From Caballeronia sp. SBC1 (lineage in GTDB: Bacteria; Pseudomonadota; Gammaproteobacteria; Burkholderiales; Burkholderiaceae), in NCBI RefSeq assembly GCF_011493005.1, contig NZ_CP049156.1, positions 62,001 to 126,000 of the forward strand: 64,000 nt of DNA, in the 5' to 3' direction. The translations under genes and the position numbers were made by a program. Shown one piece after another: positions 39,350-47,559 of the stretch. Each line of letters opens with the position of its first letter. Position 1 is the first letter of the stretch. The notes beneath the pieces are model-generated. The model saw nothing but the letters and a program-made list of their open reading frames with translations. It made no database searches and was not told the DNA's origin.

Positions 39350-40234
39350 TTAATAAAAGCCCGGCTCGCCCGGCGGCCGCGTCTTGAAGCGCTTGTGCAC
39401 CCAGTAATACTGTTCGGGCATCAGGCGGACCTGCTCTTCAAGGAACGCGTTCATGCGGCGGGCGTCGGCTGCATCGTCGCCGGTCGGGTAATTGTCCCAA
39501 GGCTTGAATACTCGCAGCCGGTAACCCTTGTAGTTCGGCAGGACTTCGCCCACGAACGGCATGATTTGCGCGTGGCCGGTCTTGGCCAGGCGGCCGACCG
39601 CCGTCAGGGTGCATGCTTGCACGCCGAAGAACGGCACGAAGGTGGAATTGCGCATGCCGTAGTCCATATCGGCGCCGAGCATGACGGGCTTGCGATCACG
39701 CAGCCAGCGCAGCACGATCCGAGCGCTGTCCGCGCGGCTCGCCATTTCGGCGTCGAAACGGCCGCGCTGCTTCTTCGCTATGTCATCGAGCGCTTTGTTC
39801 GACATCGGCTGATACAGCGATCCGCAGGGCCTGTGCAGCGAGTAGTTGATCCACACCGAAGCCGCCTCGATCGCGACGAAGTGAAAGCCGAGCAACAACG
39901 TGGGCGGCATGTCGGGATCGAGGAGATCGACCTCGCTATCCACCTGGATCAGCTTGGTGAGTTTCTCCGCCGAGCCGAACCATTGCACGCTGCGCTCCAC
40001 GTAACTGCGGATCGCGTGCCGGAAATGCTTCTGAGCGACTTCTTCCCGGCGCTCGGGCGTCCACTCAGGAAAACACAGGCTGAGATTGATATGAACGATC
40101 CGTTTCCTGTGGCTCGGGACTTGATAAAGCAGCCAGCCGAGACCGTCGCCGAAACGTGCGGTGATGCCGTAGGGAATGAGGGCGAGCAGCTTCAGGAAGC
40201 CCACCGCCAGCGCGACGCCAATGCGACCTAACAT
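39350..40234 (-). CDS. LpxL/HtrB-family lipid A acyltransferase
   Basis: A 294-residue membrane acyltransferase from the ATG at 40234 (MLGRIGVALAVGFLKLLALIP); extra upstream codons run into the metK leader and are not used. It has the catalytic HxxxxE motif HFVAIE at about residues 125-130 and the downstream VMLGADMDYG, with a final RPPGEPGFY. Such enzymes add secondary acyl chains to Kdo2-lipid IVA. Start is divergent from metK, with 296 bp between. Confidence 0.88.
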   Translation of the reverse strand: MLGRIGVALAVGFLKLLALIPYGITARFGDGLGWLLYQVPSHRKRIVHINLSLCFPEWTPERREEVAQKHFRHAIRSYVERSVQWFGSAEKLTKLIQVDSEVDLLDPDMPPTLLLGFHFVAIEAASVWINYSLHRPCGSLYQPMSNKALDDIAKKQRGRFDAEMASRADSARIVLRWLRDRKPVMLGADMDYGMRNSTFVPFFGVQACTLTAVGRLAKTGHAQIMPFVGEVLPNYKGYRLRVFKPWDNYPTGDDAADARRMNAFLEEQVRLMPEQYYWVHKRFKTRPPGEPGFY

Positions 40235-40343
40235 GTGACGCTCCCATGGGTCCGGAAGAGAGGAGGGGTTCGACTTTGCCGGGGAGCGTTCCGGGCATGA
40301 CGCGGGTGAGGGTATTTCTGGGTTGGCAGCAAACGTTCGGCTC

Positions 40344-40371
40344 TGTGACAAAAGTGAGAAGCCGCTATAAT
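40344..40371 (+). promoter_or_regulatory. Predicted metK promoter
   Basis: TATAAT at 40366-40371 matches the consensus -10 exactly. GTGACA (40345-40350) is a -35-like hexamer at a 15-bp spacing, with CTGTGA at 40343-40348 as a 17-bp alternative. This puts the transcript start near 40378, at the base of the first leader hairpin. Confidence 0.6.
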
Positions 40372-40376
40372 AAAAC

Positions 40377-40532
40377 CTTCGCCGAGTTAATGGACAACTT
40401 GCGGGGCGAAGCCGGATAGCGCTTGACGGTGCTATCCGGACCATGTTTTCCGCTAAAGCGTCGCCGCTTCAGACTCCAGACGAAGTCGGCTACGTGAGCA
40501 ACTTACCCGTACTCAAATGGAGTCTGAAGCGT
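40377..40532 (+). ncRNA. Structured metK 5' leader, candidate riboswitch or translational attenuator
   Basis: Four helices can be drawn by hand. P1: CTTCGCC (40377-40383) with GGCGAAG (40405-40411). P2: CCGGATAGC (40412-40420) with GCTATCCGG (40431-40439), directly adjoining P1. Sequestor: CGCTTCAGACTCCA (40465-40478) with TGGAGTCTGAAGCG (40518-40531), 14 perfect pairs covering the GGAG ribosome-binding site (40519-40522) and the G of the GTG start. Antisequestor: GCCGCTTC (40463-40470) with GAAGTCGGC (40482-40490), eight pairs with one bulged T, mutually exclusive with the sequestor. I do not recognise a known SAM riboswitch class. The architecture is that of an ON/OFF translational switch on S-adenosylmethionine synthetase. 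Confidence 0.65.
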
Positions 40533-41718
40533 GTCAAACAATTACTTCTTTACCTCTGAATCCGTCTCCGAAGGCCACCCGGACAAGGTAGCCGACCAGA
40601 TCTCCGACGCCATCCTTGACGCCATCCTGGCGCAGGACAAGTATTCGCGCGTCGCGGCCGAAACCCTTTGCAACACGGGTCTTGTCGTTCTGGCGGGCGA
40701 AATCACCACGCAAGCGAACGTCGACTACATCCAGGTCGCGCGTGACACCATCAAGCGTATTGGCTACGACAACACGGAATACGGCATCGACTATCGCGGT
40801 TGCGCGGTGCTTGTCGCCTATGACAAACAGTCGCGGGACATTGCGCAAGGCGTGGACGCCGCTCATGACGACAATCTCGATCAGGGCGCAGGCGACCAAG
40901 GCCTGATGTTCGGCTACGCATGCGACGAAACGCCCGAGCTTATGCCGCTGCCTATTCACCTGGCACACCGGCTGGTTGAGCGTCAGGCGAATCTGCGTCG
41001 CGACGGTCGCCTGAACTGGCTGCGTCCGGACGCGAAGTCTCAAGTCACTGTGCGTTATGTCGATGGCAAGGCGCATAGCATCGACACCGTCGTGCTCTCC
41101 ACGCAACATGCACCAGACATCGAACTGAAGGCGCTGCGTGAAGCCGTGATCGAAGAGATCATCAAGCCGGTGCTGCCGCCCGAGCTGATCAAGGGCGACA
41201 TCAAGTTCCTGGTCAATCCGACCGGTCGTTTCGTGATCGGCGGTCCGCAAGGCGATTGCGGATTGACGGGGCGCAAGATCATTGTTGATACCTACGGTGG
41301 CGCGGCGCCTCATGGCGGTGGCGCGTTCTCGGGCAAGGATCCGTCGAAGGTCGATCGTTCGGCAGCGTATGCCGGCCGTTATGTCGCGAAGAACATTGTC
41401 GCGGCAGGACTGGCTTCGCGTTGCCTGATCCAGGTGTCCTACGCAATCGGCGTGGCGCGTCCGACTTCGGTCATGGTCAACACGTTCGGCACGGGCCGAG
41501 TGTCGGATGAAAGGATCCAGGAACTCGTGCTCGAGCATTTTGACTTGCGTCCGAAGGGCATCATCCAGATGCTCGACCTGCTGCGTCCGATCTATGAGAA
41601 GTCGGCAGCGTACGGCCACTTTGGCCGTGAAGAGCCGGAATTCTCGTGGGAAGCCACAGACAAGGCGCTCCTGCTGGCGGAAGCCGCCGGTACGGAACCG
41701 GTTGCTGAAACGGCCTGA
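40531..41718 (+). CDS. metK: MetK, S-adenosylmethionine synthetase
   Basis: A 395-residue enzyme that makes SAM from methionine and ATP. It starts with [18 protein letters not shown] after a GTG at 40531. Other motifs: [15 protein letters not shown], the P-loop-like [19 protein letters not shown] and the C-terminal [11 protein letters not shown]. Length is standard (384-395). The GGAG eight bases before the GTG lies inside the leader's 14-bp helix, so initiation is probably regulated. It is monocistronic, with a strong terminator. Confidence 0.97.
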   Translation: MSNNYFFTSESVSEGHPDKVADQISDAILDAILAQDKYSRVAAETLCNTGLVVLAGEITTQANVDYIQVARDTIKRIGYDNTEYGIDYRGCAVLVAYDKQSRDIAQGVDAAHDDNLDQGAGDQGLMFGYACDETPELMPLPIHLAHRLVERQANLRRDGRLNWLRPDAKSQVTVRYVDGKAHSIDTVVLSTQHAPDIELKALREAVIEEIIKPVLPPELIKGDIKFLVNPTGRFVIGGPQGDCGLTGRKIIVDTYGGAAPHGGGAFSGKDPSKVDRSAAYAGRYVAKNIVAAGLASRCLIQVSYAIGVARPTSVMVNTFGTGRVSDERIQELVLEHFDLRPKGIIQMLDLLRPIYEKSAAYGHFGREEPEFSWEATDKALLLAEAAGTEPVAETA

Positions 41719-41737
41719 GTGTCTGGTTTGAGTATAT

Positions 41738-41776
41738 AAAAAGCCCGTTGAGCGTCGCGCTCAGCGGGCTTTTTTG
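41738..41776 (+). terminator. Rho-independent terminator after metK
   Basis: AAAAAGCCCGTTGAGCG-TCG-CGCTCAGCGGGCTTTTTT, a stem of about 17 bp (one mismatch-like bulge) with a 3-nt loop and T-run. Confidence 0.92.
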
Positions 41777-42678
41777 CGAGTGCGCTGTTGGCACGCTCTG
41801 TTCATGCGTTGGACACGGCTACGTCCGCTGTGCGCAACGCGTTGCATCATCCGGTACAGGCAGCAGCAAAAGCGCACACGCGTGGAGTCAGGTTCCAGCT
41901 AACGTGTTGGGTCTTCAGAAGTAACCAGCAGGCAGATCAGCGGACAGCAAACGCAAACCATTCGTCGCTGGTCGAAAGCCTGCGCGGACGACGGCTTGTC
42001 GTATTAATTACACCGGGCGCCAGTTTCAATTTAGCCACGGGCGCGCGTAATTGCGTTGGTTTTCGCAATAGCGCTTTAAATGCGGCTTGTCGCGATGCCG
42101 CCCTTAATCGCAGATTCGAAAAAAATCCGTGAAACCAGGAGCGAATGCCATCGACGGGGTGGGTATTCCTGAATTGTCCTGCGAGCAATTGAGTGCGCGC
42201 GGAGTGATGGCGCAAAGCCCGAACAACACTCCGTCCGGCAGGACGTGCCGCACGGACGGCGGCACGGGTAAGACGATTCGTGAAACGGATATTCATGGAT
42301 TTCACAGGCTCGGGTTCGCAATGGCTGCAACCCGACAATAGTCGGATCAAAAAAAGCGTTCAACAGTTTGATCGATTGAACACAGTAAAAGTTGCGAGCT
42401 CGAATCGCGCACTTATTTAATAGATTTTCATCGAAAGCGATTTTCGATGTGCTCTCTCAATGCACGACGGCAGGTTATAGAAGAAATGTTACTACCGGAA
42501 GTCGGCATTTTCCCGCACGGATGTTCGAACAAGTGTTCGCCGTCCCGAAACCCGCAGGACGGAGCGCCGGACCGCCCGGGCGATTTACAATCGATGTATT
42601 CGCCCTAATTTGCCGGTTTCCTTACAGGATGTATGCCTGATGAAGCAAGCCGGCCAGGCGCTTTCCCTGTGAGTCGAT
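41777..42678. other. 900-bp gene-poor region between metK and the PhyH gene
   Basis: The open frames found here have no recognisable motifs and the composition is mixed and AT-richer in places. Small hairpins include CATCGAAA/TTTCGATG (42429-42449) and GGGCGA/TCGCCC (42578-42605), the latter in the leader of the next gene. I see no tRNA, CRISPR or IS remnant. It may hold a long leader, an sRNA or decayed sequence. Confidence 0.4.
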
Positions 42679-43443
42679 ATGCCGAATCAATCGAAGATGG
42701 AACAAGTCCGCGCATTGCGTGAGAACGGCTACGTGGTGGTGTCCGGCCTCGTCACGCCGGAACGCTGTGAAGCCATGCGCAACGTAGCGCGGCAGCAGCT
42801 GGTGGAAGCGGCGACGCCCGTGGAGTTCGAGGCCGATCTGCAATATCCCGGCGCGCCGAGTTCGAAGGACGCGCCCGGTGGACATACCGTGCGCCGCTTG
42901 CTCGATGCCTACGGGCGCGATCCGCGATTCGCCGCGTGGGCCACGTCGCCCGATGTGCGTGGCTGGATGGAGGTGTATTTCGGCGAGGCGGCAACACTTT
43001 CGCGCGCCCATCACAACTGCGTGATGACGAAACATCCGGCTTACGGCAGCCTGACCGGCTGGCATCGCGACGTGCGTTACTGGAACTTCGAGCGGGACGA
43101 CCTGGTGTCGGCGTGGGTGGCGTTGGGTAACGAGACGGTCGAAAACGGCGCGTTGTGGTTCGTGCCGATGTCGCACAAGTTGACGTTCACGTCCGAACGT
43201 TTCGATAAAGCCAAGTTCTTCCGTTCCGACCTGCCCGAGAACGAGGTGCTGATTCGGAGCGCGGTGTCACCAAAACTGAACGCTGGCGACGTTGTGTTTT
43301 TCCACTGCAACACGCTGCACTCGGCTGGCAAGAATCTCACCGATCAGGTGAAATTCTCGCTGGTCTACACCTTTCGGGGCGCCAGCAACTTGCCGTTGCC
43401 GGGAACCCGGTCGGCGTCGATGGAAGACGTGCCGTTGATCTGA
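42679..43443 (+). CDS. PhyH-family Fe(II)/2-oxoglutarate dioxygenase
   Basis: A 254-residue phytanoyl-CoA dioxygenase-like protein. The metal-binding triad is HxD in GWHRDVRYW (about residues 132-136) with the distal His in FHCNTLHSAGKN. NENGYVVVSGLV-like start (ALRENGYVVVSGLVTPERCE) and NGALWFVPMSHK are family-typical. Substrates range from fatty acyl-CoAs to secondary metabolites, ectoine and amino acids, and cannot be chosen here. It stands alone between metK and the minus-strand DUF3185 gene. Confidence 0.82.
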   Translation: MPNQSKMEQVRALRENGYVVVSGLVTPERCEAMRNVARQQLVEAATPVEFEADLQYPGAPSSKDAPGGHTVRRLLDAYGRDPRFAAWATSPDVRGWMEVYFGEAATLSRAHHNCVMTKHPAYGSLTGWHRDVRYWNFERDDLVSAWVALGNETVENGALWFVPMSHKLTFTSERFDKAKFFRSDLPENEVLIRSAVSPKLNAGDVVFFHCNTLHSAGKNLTDQVKFSLVYTFRGASNLPLPGTRSASMEDVPLI

Positions 43444-43463
43444 CACCGACGCCTGAACGCGTG

Positions 43464-43667
43464 TCAGCGTTTGCTGGGAATCGCCAGGCCGATAAGCCCG
43501 GCCAGCATGGCGACCATGCCGCCCGCGATCAGCCAGATCGTCTTGTTGGTTGGCGAGCCGGTGAAGAAGCGCGAAACGTCGTTGCTGAGCGAATGGAACG
43601 ACTGGCCGCCGAAATACAGCAGCACGACGCCGCCTACGATCAGTGCAATGGAAATCGCCTTGGTCAT
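43464..43667 (-). CDS. DUF3185 small membrane protein
   Basis: A 67-residue protein with two hydrophobic helices (about 5-25 and 42-62) joined by SFHSLSNDVSRFFTGSPTNKTIW, the conserved loop of DUF3185. Function unknown. It lies 33 bp downstream of the MscS channel gene on the same strand, probably one operon, which suggests an envelope-stress setting. Confidence 0.82.
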   Translation of the reverse strand: MTKAISIALIVGGVVLLYFGGQSFHSLSNDVSRFFTGSPTNKTIWLIAGGMVAMLAGLIGLAIPSKR

Positions 43668-43700
43668 GAAAATCTCTTCAATGTGCGGACGGCAAGCTTA

Positions 43701-44540
43701 TTAGGCCTTGACCGGAGCGTCCAGCGCCGCATCAGCCCCAGGCGCGGGAGGCTTCGGGGCTGGCGTGATGCCCGGCTTGATCTGGCGCAGCAAGTCGGCC
43801 TGCACGTTCGCATAATCGGTCCGGGCCGTCCAGACGGAAATGTTCAGTTTCACGCCGGTATCGGTGTAGTCAGAGACGGCGATCCACGGTTTGGTCTTGT
43901 CGTCGATGATGATGCGCGGATCGGTATCCACAATCCGATGCAGCGACGCCAGCGACTCTTCTATATTTTGACCCTCCGGAATGATCACGTTCAACACCAC
44001 GCGTCGCCGGTCGTTCGCGGTGAAGTTGGTGACCGGGTTCGCCCAGATCGTGCTGTTCGGCACGAACATGATGACGCCGTCGCTTTTGGTCAGACGCGTG
44101 GTGAACAGGCCAATTTCGTTTACGGTTCCGGCAGTCGCGCCGATTCCTTCAATGTAATCGCCGACCTTGAACGGCCGCAGCAGCAACAGCATCAAACCTG
44201 CAGCAATGTTCTGCAACGTGCCCTGCAGTGCGAGGCCGATAGCCAGTCCGGCCGCGCCGAGCACGGTCAGGATGCTGGCCGCCGCGACGCCAAATTTGCC
44301 CAAAGCCGCAACAATGGCGACTACCCGGATTGCCCATTGCACCAGGCTCGCCATGACGGGCGTGAACGTGGCGTCCGCGTTCGTGCGGGCCAGCGCGCGT
44401 TTCACCGCGTTTGCCACGCGGTTCGATACCCACCACCCGACCAGCAAAATCAGGATGGCCATCAGTACGTTGAATCCGTACGTCACGCCTGCTGTCAGTA
44501 AAAAATCGTAGACAGGGCGTAGTTTGTCCAGCGGGTCCAT
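43701..44540 (-). CDS. MscS-family mechanosensitive channel
   Basis: A 279-residue protein from the ATG at 44540, chosen because AGGAGA lies seven bases upstream. It has three N-terminal helices; the third, pore-lining one is seen as LGAAGLAIGLALQGTLQNIA, with the Gly/Ala packing of MscS TM3. The beta domain includes RPFKVGDYIEGIG and FVPNSTIWANPVTN. Length is near E. coli MscS (286). The C-terminus is Pro/Ala-rich (APKPPAPGADAAL). Releases solutes on hypo-osmotic shock. Confidence 0.9.
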   Translation of the reverse strand: MDPLDKLRPVYDFLLTAGVTYGFNVLMAILILLVGWWVSNRVANAVKRALARTNADATFTPVMASLVQWAIRVVAIVAALGKFGVAAASILTVLGAAGLAIGLALQGTLQNIAAGLMLLLLRPFKVGDYIEGIGATAGTVNEIGLFTTRLTKSDGVIMFVPNSTIWANPVTNFTANDRRRVVLNVIIPEGQNIEESLASLHRIVDTDPRIIIDDKTKPWIAVSDYTDTGVKLNISVWTARTDYANVQADLLRQIKPGITPAPKPPAPGADAALDAPVKA

Positions 44541-44789
44541 GAAACTTCTCCTCATTCGAATGAACAGGGTTGGTCTGGGTCCGCCCCCTAATCGTTCCCT
44601 TTGCTGGCCATTTGATCAGGTCCCGAATATCGGGATAGCCTTGAAGTCTTTCGGGTCAAGCCCGACGCGAGTCCGCGCGATTCGCTAACATGACGGACTC
44701 GGCGCACGTCAGACGACACGTTCCGCGCGATTGTTGCTTGTCTGTGCTTACGCACCCCATTTGCCCCTTCACCAATTCGAGGATTCGTC

Positions 44790-45833
44790 ATGGCTTACGA
44801 AGCAGCTTCCGAACGCTATTCGCAGATGGCTTACCGCACCTGTGGCAAAAGCGGCCTGAAGTTGCCGGCGTTGTCGCTGGGTCTTTGGCACAACTTCGGC
44901 GACACCACGCCGATCTCCACGCAGCGCGACATCCTGCGCACCGCGTTCGATCTCGGCATTACGCACTTCGACCTAGCGAACAACTACGGGCCGCCGTACG
45001 GCAGCGCGGAGACGAATTTCGGGCGGTTGTTCAAGGACGATTTCCGTCCGTATCGCGACGAATTGCTGATTTCGTCGAAGGCGGGGTGGGACATGTGGCC
45101 GGGGCCGTACGGCCAAGGCGGCGGATCGCGGAAATATGTGCTGGCGTCGCTTGATCAGAGCCTGCAGCGCATGGGCCTGGATTACGTGGATATTTTCTAT
45201 TCGCATCGTTTCGATGCCGACACGCCGCTCGAAGAAACCGCCGGTGCACTCGCGACCGCCGTGCATTCGGGCAAGGCGCTGTACGTGGGTATTTCGTCGT
45301 ATTCGTCGGCTAAAACGCGCGAGATGGCGAAGCTGCTGGCCGAGCATAAAGTGCCGCTGCTGATTCATCAGCCGTCGTACAACATGCTGAACCGCTGGAT
45401 CGAGGAAGATCTGCTCGATACGCTCGACGACGTAGGGGCGGGCAGTATCGCGTTCACGCCGCTTGCGCAGGGACTGCTGACGGGCAAATACCTGAACGGC
45501 ATTCCCGCCGATGCGCGCGTCAACAAGCCGGGCGGTGGGTCGCTGAAACAGGAGCATTTGAGCGGGAAGAATATCGAGCACGTGCGCAAGCTCAACGAAC
45601 TCGCCCAGCGGCGCGGTCAGAGTCTCGCGCAAATGGCGCTGGCGTGGGCGTTGCGCGGCGGGCGCGTGACGTCGGTGCTGATCGGCGCGAGCCGTCCTGA
45701 ACAAGTGACGGAGAACGTCGGCGCGTTGAAGAACCTGGAGTTTTCGAAGGAAGAACTCGCCGAAATCGATCAGCACGCGACCGAAGGCGGGATCAACCTG
45801 TGGGAAAAGCCGTCGACGGATCAGCGAGTCTGA
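44790..45833 (+). CDS. YghZ/MgrA-like L-glyceraldehyde-3-phosphate reductase (aldo/keto reductase)
   Basis: A 347-residue AKR14-type enzyme. Features: SLGLWHNFGDTTP, the catalytic-Asp/Tyr region FDLANNYGPPYGSAE, the Lys region LISSKAGWDMWPGPYG, SHRFDADTPLEE and the cofactor motif VLIGASRPEQV. YghZ reduces L-glyceraldehyde 3-phosphate and methylglyoxal. Two small dyads lie in the 230 bp upstream (TCGGG/CCCGA 44651-44665 and CGAGTCCG/CGGACTCG 44668-44701), possible operator sites. Confidence 0.88.
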   Translation: MAYEAASERYSQMAYRTCGKSGLKLPALSLGLWHNFGDTTPISTQRDILRTAFDLGITHFDLANNYGPPYGSAETNFGRLFKDDFRPYRDELLISSKAGWDMWPGPYGQGGGSRKYVLASLDQSLQRMGLDYVDIFYSHRFDADTPLEETAGALATAVHSGKALYVGISSYSSAKTREMAKLLAEHKVPLLIHQPSYNMLNRWIEEDLLDTLDDVGAGSIAFTPLAQGLLTGKYLNGIPADARVNKPGGGSLKQEHLSGKNIEHVRKLNELAQRRGQSLAQMALAWALRGGRVTSVLIGASRPEQVTENVGALKNLEFSKEELAEIDQHATEGGINLWEKPSTDQRV

Positions 45834-46435
45834 ATCCGCTCCGGTGAGCAGAAGGGGCGCGGCATTGGCTGCGTTCCCGGCTGTTGCTCGAAGCCGCCAA
45901 CGTTGCTTCGACACCGAGGATTGGCGCGGCATTGGCTGCAACGCCAAGGTGAAAACCTGTCGGCAATGCCAATTGTCTTCCGACCTCGACGAAACCAGCC
46001 TGACGGCAGCAGGGCCTTTGCCTTGCTGTCCGCGTGGGTTGCTATCATGCGGACTCCGGAACGCTCGCTTCGTTCGCGATTACTTCGTACGCCCTAAAGC
46101 CGGGTCCGGACGAGCCTGCGGATTTCTTCTTTCGGCCGGTCATCTCAGTGCCGCGTGTGGAAAGAGCGCGCCTCGAACCCAGAAATCGCGTGTGCGGTAA
46201 AATAAGCGATTGCGCGTGAGGCAAGCGGGGAATGCGGAACATTCGCTCCGAACGCGCGGGCCGCGGCAGCAATCGGCCCGGTTCTCGCGTGCCGCCAGAA
46301 ATTCCGCTTTAGCATCACGCATTGCTTTCGTTGCGCCTTCGAGGTGTTGTCGCCGGAATCGAGCCCAAGTTAGCCAGACAACGGCCGCCGGAACGCACTA
46401 CTGCGCCGCCCTGATTCCGCACTATCCATGAAGCC
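45834..46435. other. 600-bp intergenic region before fpr
   Basis: No supported gene. A 17-bp direct repeat, GGCGCGGCATTGGCTGC, occurs at 45856-45872 and 45923-45939. The rest is ordinary GC-rich spacer and must contain the fpr promoter. Confidence 0.45.
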
Positions 46436-47206
46436 ATGAGCAACCTTAATCCTCAAACCGTTCTAAGCGTCCATCACTGGACAGACACGCTGTTCAGCTT
46501 CACTTGCACGCGCGATTCCGCGTTCCGTTTCGAAAACGGCCAGTTCACCATGGTCGGCCTCGAAGTCGATGGCAAGCCGCTGCTCCGCGCCTATAGCCTG
46601 GCGAGCGCGAATTACGAAGAGCATCTCGAATTTCTCAGCATCAAGGTGCAGGATGGTCCGCTGACATCGCGTCTTCAGCATTTGAAGGTCGGCGATCCCG
46701 TGTTGATCGGCAAGAAACCAGTGGGCACGCTGGTCGCCGACAACCTCCTGCCCGGCAAGACGCTGTGGCTGCTGTCCACCGGCACGGGCCTGGCGCCGTT
46801 CATGTCGATTATCAAGGACCCGGACGTCTACGACCGTTTCGACAAGATCGTGCTCACGCACACCTGCCGTTTCGTCGATGAACTCGCGTACAAGGATTTC
46901 ATCACCGAGCACCTTCCGGCACACGAGCATCTGGGCGAGTTGATCCAGGAAAAGCTGGTGTATTACCCGACGGTTACGCGTGAAGAGTTTGCCAATCGCG
47001 GCCGGATCACGGACCTGATCGAGACGAAGAAACTGTTCGCCGATCTGGACGTGGCGCCGTTTTCCGTGGAAAACGACCGCGTGATGCTCTGCGGCAGTCC
47101 GCACATGCTGCGCGACACGCGTCAGCTCCTCGATGAAATGGGCTTCCAGGAAGGCAGCAACAATCATCCGGGACATTACGTTGTGGAGAAGGCTTTCGTC
47201 GGCTGA
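46436..47206 (+). CDS. fpr: Fpr, ferredoxin/flavodoxin-NADP+ reductase
   Basis: A 256-residue FAD enzyme. The flavin motif is LRAYSLASANYEE, the NADP-binding motif LLSTGTGLAPFMSI, and the C-terminal FQEGSNNHPGHYVVEKAFVG ends in the conserved aromatic-containing tail of subclass I bacterial FPR. It exchanges electrons between NADPH and ferredoxin/flavodoxin in redox defence. Length matches E. coli Fpr (248). Single gene with its own terminator. Confidence 0.94.
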   Translation: MSNLNPQTVLSVHHWTDTLFSFTCTRDSAFRFENGQFTMVGLEVDGKPLLRAYSLASANYEEHLEFLSIKVQDGPLTSRLQHLKVGDPVLIGKKPVGTLVADNLLPGKTLWLLSTGTGLAPFMSIIKDPDVYDRFDKIVLTHTCRFVDELAYKDFITEHLPAHEHLGELIQEKLVYYPTVTREEFANRGRITDLIETKKLFADLDVAPFSVENDRVMLCGSPHMLRDTRQLLDEMGFQEGSNNHPGHYVVEKAFVG

Positions 47207-47245
47207 GCTTTGTGTGCTGTCTCGCTGGCGTGCTGGAAAACAAAA

Positions 47246-47272
47246 ACCGAAGCCCTTGTGCTTCGGTTTTTT
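47246..47272 (+). terminator. Rho-independent terminator after fpr
   Basis: ACCGAAGC-CCTTGT-GCTTCGGT followed by TTTTT, an 8-bp stem with 6-nt loop. Confidence 0.88.
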
Positions 47273-47559
47273 CATTTCGACGGTTCATCAACCGATCGCG
47301 TTATGCAACTCCGCGTTGCGACAAGATGCCCTAAAAAGCGGCTTTTGCCACTGATTCAACGTACAAAAGCCGATCTCATCCAAAAACTGCTCCAATACGC
47401 AATTTTAAAACGTTTTCAAAAGAAATTCGCTGACGCCAGGAAGTCAAAATTCCGTTGTGTGCAACGTTTTGCGACGATTAACCTCCTCAATCCGATAAAA
47501 TCGCAGGTTTTCCAATCGATTTAGCGCGCCGCGCTCGAGGTTTGAGGAGTCACCCGTTC
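47273..47559. other. AT-richer spacer upstream of the APC permease
   Basis: 287 bp without a gene, noticeably richer in A and T than its neighbours (around 47380-47520 in particular). It should contain the permease promoter. I see no defined operator. Confidence 0.4.
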
